Part shown: positions 1 to 8,704 of the stretch, piece by piece
Layout of the letters: every line of letters starts with the position of its first letter
How positions within the stretch are numbered: the first letter of the stretch is position 1
Translations under genes and position numbers: made by a program
NCBI RefSeq assembly: GCF_004014775.2
Contig: NZ_CP042809.1
Coordinates: forward strand, 1 to 64,000
Length of the DNA: 64,000 nt
Origin: Acetobacter oryzoeni
GTDB lineage: Bacteria > Pseudomonadota > Alphaproteobacteria > Acetobacterales > Acetobacteraceae
Direction of reading: 5' to 3'
Notes under the pieces: generated by a model
What the model was told of the DNA's origin: nothing
The model's database searches: none
The model's input: the letters and a program-made list of their open reading frames with translations, nothing else

Positions 1-94
1 CGCCGGGTTTGGCTTTAACGTCCTCAAAGACCTTATTTTCATAGTTGACGAAGCAATCGCCATCTTTATGCGGAGCGTGTTCGACTTTCGGCAT
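1..94 (-). CDS. N-terminus of a possible MSMEG_0572/Sll0783-family protein (partial)
   Basis: The reading frame starts with ATG at 94 and leaves the window after 31 codons. The peptide begins MPKVEHAPHKDGDCFVNYEN. From memory this resembles the start of the MSMEG_0572/Sll0783 family, linked to nitrogen starvation and often found in nitrilase (Nit1C) clusters. Too little is present to prove the family. A MocR-type regulator remnant lies just upstream on the same strand, which would suit a small metabolic locus. Confidence 0.45.
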   Translation of the reverse strand, partial: MPKVEHAPHKDGDCFVNYENKVFEDVKAKPG

Positions 95-433
95 GTTATA
101 TCTCCCGTGTGCTGCGGTCTCCGACGAGAAGCCGAAGCTGACCGCTGTGCCGAAGCGAACGTGGCACGGGATGACGGGGAGACAAAATATTGTATGTCTG
201 ATCTATGCATGACAAACGACGCAAAGCGCATGACAGGCCTGTTTTCAGCCACGACAGATCCATACAAAAAATATTAACGGGCAGGACAATTGGGAATAAA
301 TTGAATACCACTTTGTTTTGTAAGGATATTTATTTCACGCATTCGTGAACAGAAAGCGATTTTGTTTTTTGGCCGCTCGCGAACAGCCTCTGGGAATCAG
401 GCGATTCCGACCATTCCTGATCGTGCTGTCAGG
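95..433. other. Non-coding stretch between partial gene and regulator remnant
   Basis: No supported gene lies in this 340-bp stretch. It would hold the promoter and leader of the partial gene at the window start. Reading frames here are short and lack ribosome binding sites. Confidence 0.5.
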
Positions 434-1886
434 TCACACAATATCGGCAAAACCAGGGGAACGCTTGTGCTGCAGGACCGACAGCACCCCATGCAGGGAT
501 TCCTCAAGGCTTGCGGCGTCAGGTGCACTGCCCAGGGCGATCCGTGCGCGCTGCGGGGGCTCGCCGTTGATAGCAAAAACGGTGCTGGGCACCAGCGCCA
601 GCCCCGCCTGCGGGCATAGGCCACGAAATCCGCACTCCCCACCAGTCCGGCAGTTTCAGCCAGACATGCGGTCCGTTAGGATTCATGCAGTGCCCCTCTC
701 CGAGAATCTTGCGGGCAATGGACTGGCGCAGGCGCAGTTCTTTTTGGATGGCATGGAGGATCGTATGCGCCTGCTCGGTCTGCATCCATCGCGCCGTCAG
801 CGCGCTGAGCAGACCGGCATTGGTGAGCGCAATCGCCCGGATCGCCGCCGTAACACGTCGGGTCATGTCCGTGTTGGGCAGGGCGACATACGCCGTGCGC
901 AGGCCCGGACTGAGCGTTTTGGCAAGAGTCGCCACGTAACTGACACGACTATGATCAAGGGCCGCCAGCGCAGGCAGCGGATTGTCCATGAGAAGACTGT
1001 AAGGGTCGTCCTCAGCAATATGCAGATGATGGCGCTGGGCAACCTTCAGGATATCCTTGCGTCTTTGCAGAGACATCGTGGCCGTGGTGGGATTGTGGAT
1101 GGTCGGGATGCAGTAGAGCATCCGGGGATGATGTTCGGCGCAGACCCGATCCAACTGGTCCGGCATCATGCCTTCCATATCGCTGTCCACACCCACCAGA
1201 ATGAGATCGAACTGCGCGGCAATGGTCCGGATGCCCGGATAGGCGATGCGGTCGGTGACAATGACATCACCCGGTTGCGTGTGGGTACTGACAATCGCAG
1301 CCAGAGCACTCTGGGCACCCGGCGAGACAAGGATTTCATCTGTGCGCCGCTGCCCGATGACGGGTGCGATCCATTTCGCGCCCATCTGGCGTTCTTCCAG
1401 TGTACCACCCGTTACCCGATAGGACATCAGACTGTTCAGATCCTGCTGCTTCAGAATAGCTGTAATGTCGCTCTGGATAATACGCTGAAGGGGCGGGTCC
1501 TGCGGGATGGGCGGCAGGTTCATGGTCAGGTCAACCACGGCGGGACCGGTATGGCGCCAGTGACTTTCCCCTGCGCCAACACGGACAAAGGTGCCCCGGC
1601 CAACCGTCGCGTCAATAAGGCCACGCCGCCGTGCCTCGGTAAACGCCCGGGTCACGGTTGTCAGATTGACTTCAAGATACCCTGCGATCGTTCGTTGTGT
1701 CGGCAGTCTGTCGCCTTCCCTCAGATCACCCTTACGGATAGAAAGCGCCAGAGCATCTACGATTGTCAGATAAGTAGCTCCTGGATTCCGACTGACTGCA
1801 TCCTTCCAACCAGCGAGATAAGCATGTTGTGACACAGCATACCGTCCTATATTTCTGATGTCGTTCCGCACATTGTACTCATACAA
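434..1886 (-). pseudogene. MocR-type (GntR plus aminotransferase-like) regulator with two frameshifts
   Basis: MocR proteins join an N-terminal GntR winged helix to a PLP-binding aminotransferase-like domain and regulate nearby metabolic genes. The N-terminus has the GntR pattern (GDRLPTQRTIAGYLEVNLTTVTRAF, in two parts here) and the rest follows the class I aminotransferase fold. The frame is open to about 650 and then breaks twice within about 40 bases. The first break follows LKLPDWW and the next frame gives SADFVAYARRRG. The second break leads to LALVPSTVFAINGEPP and a stop at 434. Adding one G to each of two GGGG runs restores one protein of about 484 residues. It is either a young pseudogene or carries two homopolymer sequencing errors. 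The start is uncertain: TTG at 1886, or a downstream GTG. Confidence 0.8.
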
Positions 1887-1980
1887 TGATATTTCATAAA
1901 CACTCGGAACATAATCATTTTCATATGAAAATTGCGTTCATGAATGCTACACAGGAGGAACGAATAGAAAAAATGCCATA

Positions 1981-2007
1981 TTGAATTGCCCCGGGATTTG
2001 TGGAGAC
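1981..2007 (+). repeat. Left terminal inverted repeat of IS3 element
   Basis: These 27 bases are the exact reverse complement of 4716-4742 and mark the left end of the element, 29 bp before orfA. Confidence 0.9.
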
Positions 2008-2035
2008 AGAAAGACCCGTGAGGTAAGAAGAATTC

Positions 2036-2380
2036 ATGAGCAATAAATCGAAGCGTTTTCCGCCTGAATTTCGTGAACGTGCAGCCCGCATGGTTCTGGA
2101 GGAAGAGAAGAACCATCCTTCGCGGTGGTCTGCGGTGATGATGATCGCTCCAAAGCTGGATATTCACCCTGACACGCTGTCAAAATGGACCCGTCTGCAT
2201 GAGCGGGCCAATGCACCTGCGGTGAGTGACCTGCCTGATCGAGAGAAGATCAGGCAACTGGAGCGAGAGAACCGCGAATTGCGGCAGGCCAATGAAATCC
2301 TGCGTAAGGCTTCTGCGTATTTTGCCCAGGCGGAACTCGACCGCCTATGTGGACGGCCGTTTAAGCGCAATACTTCATAA
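2036..2380 (+). CDS. IS3-family transposase OrfA (3' end altered by insertion)
   Basis: OrfA supplies the DNA-binding part of the IS3 transposase. The protein has the typical helix-turn-helix start (FPPEFRERAARMVLEEEK) and the coiled coil REKIRQLERENRELRQANEILRKASAYFAQAELDR. After ELDR the sequence runs into the nested element, so the natural C-terminus and the programmed frameshift into orfB are lost. The element can probably no longer make its OrfAB transposase. Confidence 0.85.
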   Translation: MSNKSKRFPPEFRERAARMVLEEEKNHPSRWSAVMMIAPKLDIHPDTLSKWTRLHERANAPAVSDLPDREKIRQLERENRELRQANEILRKASAYFAQAELDRLCGRPFKRNTS

Positions 2381-2382
2381 TG

Positions 2383-2690
2383 TTCTTTCGATGTAATTTC
2401 CAAAACGGATTATTCTATCGGCTGGATGACAAATACCGATTTAACGTGAAGACCCGGTCAGATGCGCTCTTATGTCCGGCCTGTTTGTGCGACTTTATGC
2501 GCTGGCCATCATGGGTGTGCGCTCACGTGTCAGGCACCAATCTGGTATCGCGTGCTCAAGGGCACAGACGGTCGAACGGTATGGCCTGAACTGTGTCTCT
2601 GAATGACAGTCTTCCCATCACGTCGGTTCATATACATACTGCCGGATCTACCGGAGCAAGCCCCAGTGTCCATCGTCCTGCTGGTGCAGA
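2383..2690 (-). ncRNA. Non-coding 3' region of IS1111-type element, candidate bridge/seeker RNA
   Basis: This 308-bp stretch follows the transposase stop and has no convincing gene. In IS1111-type elements the guide RNA that pairs target and donor DNA is encoded after the transposase gene. The call rests on position and family knowledge only; no fold was computed. Confidence 0.35.
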
Positions 2691-3722
2691 TCAGGCTGCG
2701 GCAACACTGTGCCCAATCGGACGATAGATCTCTTTGCGTGACAACAGGACCCAGATGATACGAGCCATTTTATTGGCAAGTGCGACTGTTGCCAGACGCC
2801 TTGGACGACGCGCCATGAGTTCGCATAACCACTGACCCGCAGCGCTCTCCCACTTCTGGGCACGATGAAGCATGGCCGTGGCGCCAAGAACCAGCAATGT
2901 TCTTATCTGCCGGTTGCCCGCTTTGGTAATCCTTCCCAGACGGGTTTTACCACCTGTAGAATGCTGACGAGGCACAAGCCCAAGCCATGCGGCAAAATGG
3001 CGCGCAGAGGCGAAGGAGCCAATATCCGCGACCGAGGCGACAATCATGGAAGCCGTTATGGGACCTACCCCGGGAATGGTCATCAGCCGACGCGCATCAT
3101 CATCGTTTTTTGCACGAGCCCGGATCTGCCCTTCCAAAGCATCAATGCTCTGAGCGACTTTTTCGTAATGCTCAAATAACAACATGGCACTCTGCTTCAT
3201 GGCAGCAGGCAGGTCTGCTGATGCCTCTATTTTTGCCATCAGCACTGGCAGCCGGCGTGTGCCCAGAGGGGCAATCAGCCCGAACTCGGAAGCAAGAGCC
3301 CGTAACGCATTACTCAACATGGTCTGCTGTTTGACCAGAAGAGCACGGGTGGAATGCAGCGACAACACACCTTGCTGCTCTTCGCTCTTGATCGGAACAA
3401 ACATCGTATCAGGATGAGTTGCCGCCATGCAGATTGCAGCCGCATCAACAGCGTCATTTTTCTTGCCTTTTTTGACAAATGGTTTGACCCGATCAGGAGG
3501 AACCAGTTTGACATCATGACCAATCCTGCCGATCACCCGTGCCCAGTAATGCGCTGACCCGCAGGCTTCCAGCACAACTTCACAGGGGGCAAGCTTTGCA
3601 AAAAATGCCGAAACTTCACTGCGACCAAGCTTGCATTTGAAAATGCTCTTTCCATTCGCATCAGTTCCATGAGCCTGAAAAACAGATTTGGCAATATCAA
3701 GGCCGACTATGCTAGCTTTCAT
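2691..3722 (-). CDS. IS110-family transposase (DEDD recombinase)
   Basis: 343 residues, usual for the family. The N-terminal RuvC-like DEDD domain shows VGLDIAK (first Asp), VVLEACGSAHYW (Glu) and KNDAVDAAAI (paired Asp). The C-terminal Tnp20 domain follows IPGVGPITA and has HSTGGKTRLGRITKAGN, where the family's catalytic serine lies. IS110 enzymes use a bridge (seeker) RNA made from the element's own non-coding end. The frame is intact, so this inner element may still be active. Confidence 0.92.
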   Translation of the reverse strand: MKASIVGLDIAKSVFQAHGTDANGKSIFKCKLGRSEVSAFFAKLAPCEVVLEACGSAHYWARVIGRIGHDVKLVPPDRVKPFVKKGKKNDAVDAAAICMAATHPDTMFVPIKSEEQQGVLSLHSTRALLVKQQTMLSNALRALASEFGLIAPLGTRRLPVLMAKIEASADLPAAMKQSAMLLFEHYEKVAQSIDALEGQIRARAKNDDDARRLMTIPGVGPITASMIVASVADIGSFASARHFAAWLGLVPRQHSTGGKTRLGRITKAGNRQIRTLLVLGATAMLHRAQKWESAAGQWLCELMARRPRRLATVALANKMARIIWVLLSRKEIYRPIGHSVAAA

Positions 3723-3771
3723 CCGGGCGGTCTCCTTCTGATGGTCAGTGAACCTCCATTATGGCACATCG

Positions 3772-4701
3772 ATGCCGCAGGGAGGCCGTCCACCCCATCT
3801 GGTTCAGGCCATGACGCGCTTCATTGAGGAGCACCGGCAGACATATGGTGTCGGGTCAATCTGCAAGATCCTGCCGATTGCACCATCTGTCTATTATGCA
3901 ACCGTTGCCAGGCAGAAAAATCCTTGTGTGCGCAACCAGAAAGACAAAGATCTGTGTCATGAAATCCGCAGGGTCTGGAACGATAATTTCTGCGTCTATG
4001 GAGCGCGCAAGGTCTGGCATCAGCTCAAACGTGAAGGTCTGGATGTCGCCCGCTGCACGGTAGAGCGGCTGATGCGCCGGATGGGGCTGAAAGGCGTCAT
4101 TCGTGGCAAGGGGATCAGAACCACACGTCCTGATCCACAACGTCCCTGCCCACAGGATCTGGTGCAGCGCCAGTTTCATGCACCAACCCCTAACAGACTC
4201 TGGGTTTCGGATTTTACTTACGTTTCTACATGGCAGGGCTTTGTTTATGTGGCCTTCATCATTGATGTGTTTGCCCGGGTCATTGTGGGCTGGCGTGTCT
4301 CCTCAACGGCCCATACCGACTTCGTGCTGGATGCCCTCGAGCAGGCTCTGTGCCAGAGGCGGCCAGAGGGAAAAGTGACCCACCATTCAGATCGCGGCTG
4401 TCAATATGTGTCCATTCGCTATACGCAAAGATTGGCTGAAGCGGGCCTTGTCGCTTCTGTCGGCAGTGTTGGGGATTCCTATGATAATGCCCTCGCGGAG
4501 ACCATTAACGGACTTTACAAAACCGAACTCATCTATCGGCAGGGGCCATGGAAAAACAGGGACGCGGTTGAGCTGGCAACGCTTAAATGGGTCGACTGGT
4601 TCAACAATCGGCGGCTCCTGTCCTCCATTGGAAACATCCCGCCAGCAGAAGCTGAAGCACGCTTTTATGCGCAACAGAAATCACATGCATTAGCCGCTTA
4701 A
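3772..4701 (+). CDS. IS3-family transposase OrfB (DDE integrase)
   Basis: OrfB is the catalytic half of the IS3 transposase. It has the HTH_21 region (YGARKVWHQLKREGLDVARCTVERLMRRMGL) and an rve core with NRLWVSDFTYV (first Asp), HHSDRGCQY (second Asp) and DNALAETINGLYK (Glu). The conserved part starts at MTRFIEEHRQ (3811). The ATG at 3772 lies at the junction with the nested element, and in an intact IS this part is reached by frameshift from orfA. Confidence 0.88.
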   Translation: MPQGGRPPHLVQAMTRFIEEHRQTYGVGSICKILPIAPSVYYATVARQKNPCVRNQKDKDLCHEIRRVWNDNFCVYGARKVWHQLKREGLDVARCTVERLMRRMGLKGVIRGKGIRTTRPDPQRPCPQDLVQRQFHAPTPNRLWVSDFTYVSTWQGFVYVAFIIDVFARVIVGWRVSSTAHTDFVLDALEQALCQRRPEGKVTHHSDRGCQYVSIRYTQRLAEAGLVASVGSVGDSYDNALAETINGLYKTELIYRQGPWKNRDAVELATLKWVDWFNNRRLLSSIGNIPPAEAEARFYAQQKSHALAA

Positions 4702-4715
4702 ATCAGATAAAAAAC

Positions 4716-4742
4716 GTCTCCACAAATCCCGGGGCAATTCAA
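4716..4742 (-). repeat. Right terminal inverted repeat of IS3 element
   Basis: Exact inverted copy of 1981-2007, 14 bp after the orfB stop. The interrupted host gene resumes in frame directly after it. Confidence 0.9.
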
Positions 4743-5127
4743 TCTTCTCGCAGCCTATCCAGTGGTCTCGGCAACACGCCTCTCAGCTGAGCTCGGCCTG
4801 TCGCTGAAAGCAGCCTACATCTATCTGGAACGTTTTCTGGAAATGGGGCTGATTGTTGAAGTCACGCATCGTGCGGCGCGACGTCTGTTCGCCCTGAAAG
4901 ATCTGGAACCTCTTCACGAGATCGTCCGTCCTCCCAAAAGACCCCAACCAGGCAGAAAACGTGGGCGACCGAGAAAAAAAGAAAGTCAGGAAACCTGTCC
5001 TCCAGATGAGAACGTGAACATCCGGCCGGTAGAGCCGGCGCCCACGTTTGCTCCCATCAATTATGAGGAACTGGAGCGTGCGATAGATCACGCAGAACGT
5101 GTGATCAGACGCCATCGGCCTGATTAA
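4741..5127 (+). pseudogene. 5'-truncated RHE_PE00001/DUF1612-type helix-turn-helix protein
   Basis: An open frame runs directly out of the IS3 right end (LLAAYPVVSATRLSAELGLSLKAAYIYLERF) and ends in a basic tail (PGRKRGRPRKK). It matches my recollection of the C-terminal winged-helix part of RHE_PE00001/DUF1612 proteins, common on alphaproteobacterial plasmids. No start with a ribosome site exists and the N-terminal domain is gone. It converges on the Fic gene, 12 bp away. Confidence 0.65.
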
Positions 5128-5139
5128 ATTCAGCAAGAA

Positions 5140-6186
5140 CTAGCCAAACTGCGGGCCACGTGATTTTGGGCTATTTGGCTGAGGAGGTGTTTCTTCCGAC
5201 CCAGAAAGTTTCTGGCTGGCCCGATTGAACCACGATGCAGGTGATCGTGTCTGCTCGGCACTCATACCTTGCACTGCTCGTTGATCGTCCTGCAAGTCAA
5301 GACTACGCACGGCAGCCCGCCCGATGGCATAAATGGCGTCACGCGCAGAACCGTCGCGGCCGGGGAGAACGGTCAGCTTTTCAATGCCCGCCTTTTGGGC
5401 TTGATCGATATGACGCAGAACGGCGCCAACCTGCGTGTCGCTTTCCAAAGCTTTCAGTTCTCCCCGTAAGCCCCTGAGTTCTTTCAACGTGGCACTATCT
5501 GCCTGGCCTGCGTTCAGTGTTCTGGTGGCCGCATCAATCCCGGATTGCAGTTCCTGGCGTGCTGGATCACGGAGCGACAGAGCTTCCCGATGCGCCTGGT
5601 CGGGCGTCATTGTTCGCCCAGACTTAAATAACGTCGCGATAGCATGCATCATAAGACGCTCGTCATTGACTGCCGCTTTGCCGCTGGCTCTGTTCCATTG
5701 ATCGTGATCGAGTTGGCTGAGGTCAAAATTATGACCGGCGTTCCGAGCAAGATGTGAGAGATGAAGCAGGATGACCTGCTGGTTTCCTTGCCGAAAAGGC
5801 AGGATTCTGTCCAAAGCGGCAATATGGGTGGCAGCTCCCCGCGCAAAACGGTCAGAAGACAGATCCCGCAAACCATTATTGGCTTTCAGGTTTTGGAATA
5901 CGCCTTGAACTGACTGGGAAATCCGGTCTGGATGAAGACCTTTCCGACCATCAACAGCGAGATCGCACGTCCGGTATTGACCGGCCCAGTCGTAGACATC
6001 CTGAAAGAGATGGTGATGCAAATCCTTAAGGGCGGACGTCGCGTTGGTATCCGTGGGCATGGTTATCGCACGGCTGAGATACCGGGTTGTTTCAAAAATG
6101 CGAAGGCGTTCAGCATTCTGATAGCCCTTCTTGTTCACGAGAACTTCCGTGCCAGGATAGAGATAAGGGTCGGTGACGGGCATCAT
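5140..6186 (-). CDS. Fic-domain protein with degenerate active site
   Basis: Fic enzymes transfer AMP or similar groups to target proteins, and many act as toxins. The start (YLYPGTEVLVNKKG) and VYDWAGQYRTCDLAV are typical of Fic toxins. The catalytic loop, normally HPFx(D/E)GNGR, reads LPFRQGNQQ at residues 129-137. The catalytic histidine is Leu, and the later Gly and Arg are Gln. AMP transfer is therefore unlikely. The roughly 190-residue C-terminal extension is helical and unrecognised. The start overlaps the stop of the upstream gene (ATGATG), so the pair is translationally coupled and sits behind a GTCGCATCATG element. Confidence 0.8.
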   Translation of the reverse strand: MMPVTDPYLYPGTEVLVNKKGYQNAERLRIFETTRYLSRAITMPTDTNATSALKDLHHHLFQDVYDWAGQYRTCDLAVDGRKGLHPDRISQSVQGVFQNLKANNGLRDLSSDRFARGAATHIAALDRILPFRQGNQQVILLHLSHLARNAGHNFDLSQLDHDQWNRASGKAAVNDERLMMHAIATLFKSGRTMTPDQAHREALSLRDPARQELQSGIDAATRTLNAGQADSATLKELRGLRGELKALESDTQVGAVLRHIDQAQKAGIEKLTVLPGRDGSARDAIYAIGRAAVRSLDLQDDQRAVQGMSAEQTRSPASWFNRASQKLSGSEETPPQPNSPKSRGPQFG

Positions 6187-6539
6187 TCATCTCCTTCCGT
6201 AGGGCGGATTGGTTCATCCAGTTCCTCATGAAGGCGTTGAAGAAAATCCATGAAAATTTCCACCGGTACGCATGCCTCAATAAGTAGGGTTGTAAGAGAG
6301 CTTATTTCGGCTATCTGACTGCGATCTGGCCTATCAAGTTCGCTCATGACGCACATCGCGTCCCGGATCAGGACCTTATAGAAAGACGTCATATCCGCAG
6401 AAACTGGCTCAAACGTCAGATTTGCTAATTCCTCTCGGTAACGCTCGACACGTGGAAAGCGTGTTGGTTCAAGCATGGTGCCCTCGGTCCTCCCGGTTGT
6501 GCCGAGCGAAGGGGGAAACATATCCCTTATCGTCTGCAT
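6183..6539 (-). CDS. Small protein coupled to the Fic gene
   Basis: 118 residues, starting at ATG 6539 behind GTAGGAGAT. I do not recognise the family. The position suits an antitoxin or partner of the Fic protein. A weak match to the VbhA-type inhibitory pattern ([S/T]xxxE[G/N]) exists at TLLIEA, but the last position is wrong, so an antitoxin role is only a guess from context. Confidence 0.6.
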   Translation of the reverse strand: MQTIRDMFPPSLGTTGRTEGTMLEPTRFPRVERYREELANLTFEPVSADMTSFYKVLIRDAMCVMSELDRPDRSQIAEISSLTTLLIEACVPVEIFMDFLQRLHEELDEPIRPTEGDE

Positions 6540-6573
6540 CGTATGATCTCCTACGATCACGACTCAGCCAGAG

Positions 6574-6590
6574 CATGATGCGACCAAAAA
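6574..6590 (-). promoter_or_regulatory. GTCGCATCATG element before the Fic operon
   Basis: The minus strand reads TTTTTGGTCGCATCATG, 35 bases before ATG 6539. A small stem (TGATC/GATCA) then brackets the Shine-Dalgarno sequence. Confidence 0.65.
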
Positions 6591-6629
6591 CACATTTTTT
6601 GCTTGAACTTGAAACCACCTGTTTGACGC

Positions 6630-7949
6630 TTACTGCACGACAGTCGGACCGTTTTTCAGCTTCTCCGCCAGCCCGTAGAGTGTACGATCCAGTGCGAGTT
6701 GACCCGACAGGTAGCGCGAAATCATGGCACGGAGCAGTCCTCCCGGTGAACGGACTTCTCCAGCATCTGTCCGTGCGGCAATTGCTGCGATCACCACTGC
6801 ATTCGGATAGTCCCCAAAAACAGCTTGGCCCTGTGCCCAGGCGTGTCTGGAAATTCCCAGCTGTTCGCACGCGTAGAGCGCTGCCTGGATGATCTGCGTC
6901 TCGGCCGGCCTATCGGAAGTGCAATACTGACGGAAAATCGGGGCAATATGCAGCACGAATGTCGGCTTGGCCCGGAATCCCCTCAATGGATCCGCCGCAG
7001 AAGGGGGTGGCGCCTGGTGTTCTGCAACACGGGAAGACGAGGACGGCCGACTACGCGTAGCTTCAATGCAATTTTCGGCGAAGCCGTCTGCTTTTACAGT
7101 AGCTTTAGCTAATATGGATGGGTTTGTATTAGTATATTGGGGTCGCTCAGGTGACCCCATGGGGTCACTTTCCACAGATAAAAGAGACGAAGCTTTGGTC
7201 TCATCAGGTTGATGTTCGACCTCTTGAAGATACGAAATGTCCCTCTCCAGCTGATCGTGAAGCTGGCGTAACTCCTGGCATATCGGGTCAAGCCATTGAG
7301 GATCGCGATCTGTCCCACGCTGACTGACCAACGCAGAGGTGCGAGCCAGTATCTGTTGTCTATCTTTTACCGTAAGCCCTGCCTCATCAGCAGTCTGGAA
7401 AAGAGCATAGATCGTCCTGGCAATCATCGTGACTTCGCGATGCAGGCGGCGACCTTCCTGTTGCCGCCACAGAGCCGTTTGTGCTGCGCGTTCCAATTCC
7501 TCAAATCGGCGGGCGAGCGGAGAAAGATCAAAGCCGTAAGCCTGCTGTCCCCTTGGAGTGAACGGGCCTGATCGCCTGTATCGCTGTCCGTTAGGACTAT
7601 CCCGGTAGAGAAGCCACCCTGCTTCGGCAAGTTCGCGCAACAGAGTTTTGACGCGGGTTCGGCCGAGGTCAAAGCGTTGCTGGATATCCAGATTGGAAGC
7701 CGTCGAGACGGGCAGAACATCGTCCTCACCTGACCAGTCGGCAGGTTGGGTAAATGCGATCAGATAACAGAGCAGTTCTGTCTGCTGGCATGTCAGGCCG
7801 AGAATCGACCGTCCCTGACGCAAATAGCGATAAAGGTCGCTCATTTCCACAGCCTGCAGCGGTAGGGCTTCAGCAGTTGCACTCGCAGCAACCATGGCAG
7901 GCGTAATTTTCCTGATACCCGCAGAACGGGCATAACCTTCTGTTATCAT
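6630..7949 (-). CDS. repC: Plasmid replication protein RepC
   Basis: RepC is the initiator of repABC-type alphaproteobacterial plasmids and usually acts on an origin inside its own gene. The 439-residue length fits. The N-terminal domain contains the winged-helix region (NLDIQQRFDLGRTRVKTLLRELAEAGW, in two parts). The C-terminal domain ends with the typical EVRSPGGLLRAMISRY and LDRTLYGL pattern. No repA or repB lies next to it, so it is a stand-alone RepC here. The start is ATG 7949 with a weak ribosome site. No GTCGCATCATG element lies directly at this gene. Confidence 0.85.
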   Translation of the reverse strand: MITEGYARSAGIRKITPAMVAASATAEALPLQAVEMSDLYRYLRQGRSILGLTCQQTELLCYLIAFTQPADWSGEDDVLPVSTASNLDIQQRFDLGRTRVKTLLRELAEAGWLLYRDSPNGQRYRRSGPFTPRGQQAYGFDLSPLARRFEELERAAQTALWRQQEGRRLHREVTMIARTIYALFQTADEAGLTVKDRQQILARTSALVSQRGTDRDPQWLDPICQELRQLHDQLERDISYLQEVEHQPDETKASSLLSVESDPMGSPERPQYTNTNPSILAKATVKADGFAENCIEATRSRPSSSSRVAEHQAPPPSAADPLRGFRAKPTFVLHIAPIFRQYCTSDRPAETQIIQAALYACEQLGISRHAWAQGQAVFGDYPNAVVIAAIAARTDAGEVRSPGGLLRAMISRYLSGQLALDRTLYGLAEKLKNGPTVVQ

Positions 7950-8051
7950 TATTCTTTTTATCCGACGAATGGGTAAAAAAAACCCGTCGCGCTCCTGACC
8001 CGCAGGACAAGCATCCCCTATGGCAAGAAAAGACTTGCAATTTTACGGCAA

Positions 8052-8094
8052 ATGTCGGAGAAAAATTGTCGCCAAACGATTTTTACTCCGACAT
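8052..8094. repeat. 43-bp near-palindrome upstream of repC
   Basis: The arms ATGTCGGAG and CTCCGACAT are perfect (9 bp). Inside, AAAAAT..TCG faces CGA..TTTTT around a CCAAA loop, giving a stem of about 18 pairs. It lies about 100 bp before repC and could be an operator, an attenuator, or part of a counter-transcribed RNA. Confidence 0.6.
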
Positions 8095-8325
8095 CCCCTT
8101 GGGAATGTTTTTTGTGTCTGCAGGCCTCGCGAAAGCGGGGCCTCAGTCGTTTTTGGGGGAAACTATGTCATGGCTCATTCTTCCTCTCAGTCATACTGAC
8201 GAACCAGGCCGCACTGGCTGCCCTATCCATCACCTCTTACATATTCCTCACTGCACGATCTTTTCCTTTCAATAGGAAAAACCGATGCACACGAGACATT
8301 TGGTTGGCGCACCCACTATGTGCTC

Positions 8326-8358
8326 GTCATGCGACAGGATGCACAATCAAGATGCGAC
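8326..8358 (-). promoter_or_regulatory. Two tandem copies of the plasmid-wide element
   Basis: The minus strand has TGTCGCATGAC (8326-8336) and GGTCGCATCTTG (8347-8358), 22 bp apart. They point toward repC, about 380 bp away, and no closer gene is convincing. They may start a long repC leader or bind the regulator near the origin. Confidence 0.4.
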
Positions 8359-8704
8359 CAACCACAAGGGCATAAATGTTTGAGACTGATTCCACAACAA
8401 ACAGCACCACTATTTGAGCAAAAACAGACATTTATGCCCAGAAAACCGGGACTGGACGGATACCGAAAGGGAGTCGTGGAATAACAAATTCCACTACCCG
8501 GATTCTTGCGAGATGGTTTCCGAAAAATCACAAATCAAACCTGCAGGTCAAAACCAGAAATGGCGGTACAGTCGCGGTTTACAGCCACAATGATTGTCGC
8601 AGGATCAGTTCCTTGCATGGGTTTTAACTCCATGACGGCCGTATTAGGGGTCAGGTTGCTATATTGAAGATTAATGCGCTCAGTTAGCAGCCAGTGAAAC
8701 AAGT

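Larger units (their letters stand above)
2366..3775 (-). mobile_element. IS110-family (IS1111-type) element nested in the IS3 element
   Basis: About 1.4 kb lies between the orfA and orfB parts and holds one DEDD transposase gene on the minus strand. The long non-coding side (about 310 bp) follows the gene, as in the IS1111 subgroup. A candidate subterminal inverted repeat, CATAATG, sits at 2376-2382 and inverted at 3757-3763. The exact ends cannot be fixed without an empty site and may be off by about 10 bp. Confidence 0.7.
1981..4742 (+). mobile_element. IS3-family insertion sequence carrying a nested IS110-family element
   Basis: The ends are perfect 27-bp inverted repeats (1981-2007 and 4716-4742) starting TTGAATTGCCCCGGG. 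Inside are IS3-type orfA and orfB, separated by a second element. Without the insert the IS would be about 1.35 kb, normal for IS3. The flanking triplets (ATA left, TCT right) do not match, so no target duplication is visible. The left flank is upstream sequence of the MocR remnant and the right flank is the middle of another gene, which suggests a deletion or rearrangement at the element. Confidence 0.9.
7950..8704. other. 755-bp non-coding region upstream of repC
   Basis: No reading frame here has a good start site. It contains a large near-palindrome (8052-8094), two copies of the plasmid-wide element on the minus strand (8326-8336, 8348-8358), and a 7-bp inverted repeat GTGGAAT/ATTCCAC (8476-8494). 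It probably controls replication. Confidence 0.5.

Noticed and set aside
345..1832. Long plus-strand open frame of 495 codons
   Set aside because: It is antisense to the MocR-type gene, which has clear GntR and aminotransferase patterns. The plus frame encodes Arg/Pro/His-rich nonsense and has no ribosome site.
6183..6539. Assignment of the Fic-coupled protein as a VbhA-type antitoxin
   Set aside because: The inhibitory motif match fails at its last position and no other similarity is seen, so it is left as unknown.
8052..8375. Short frames upstream of repC
   Set aside because: They overlap the near-palindrome and have no ribosome site or recognisable protein features.
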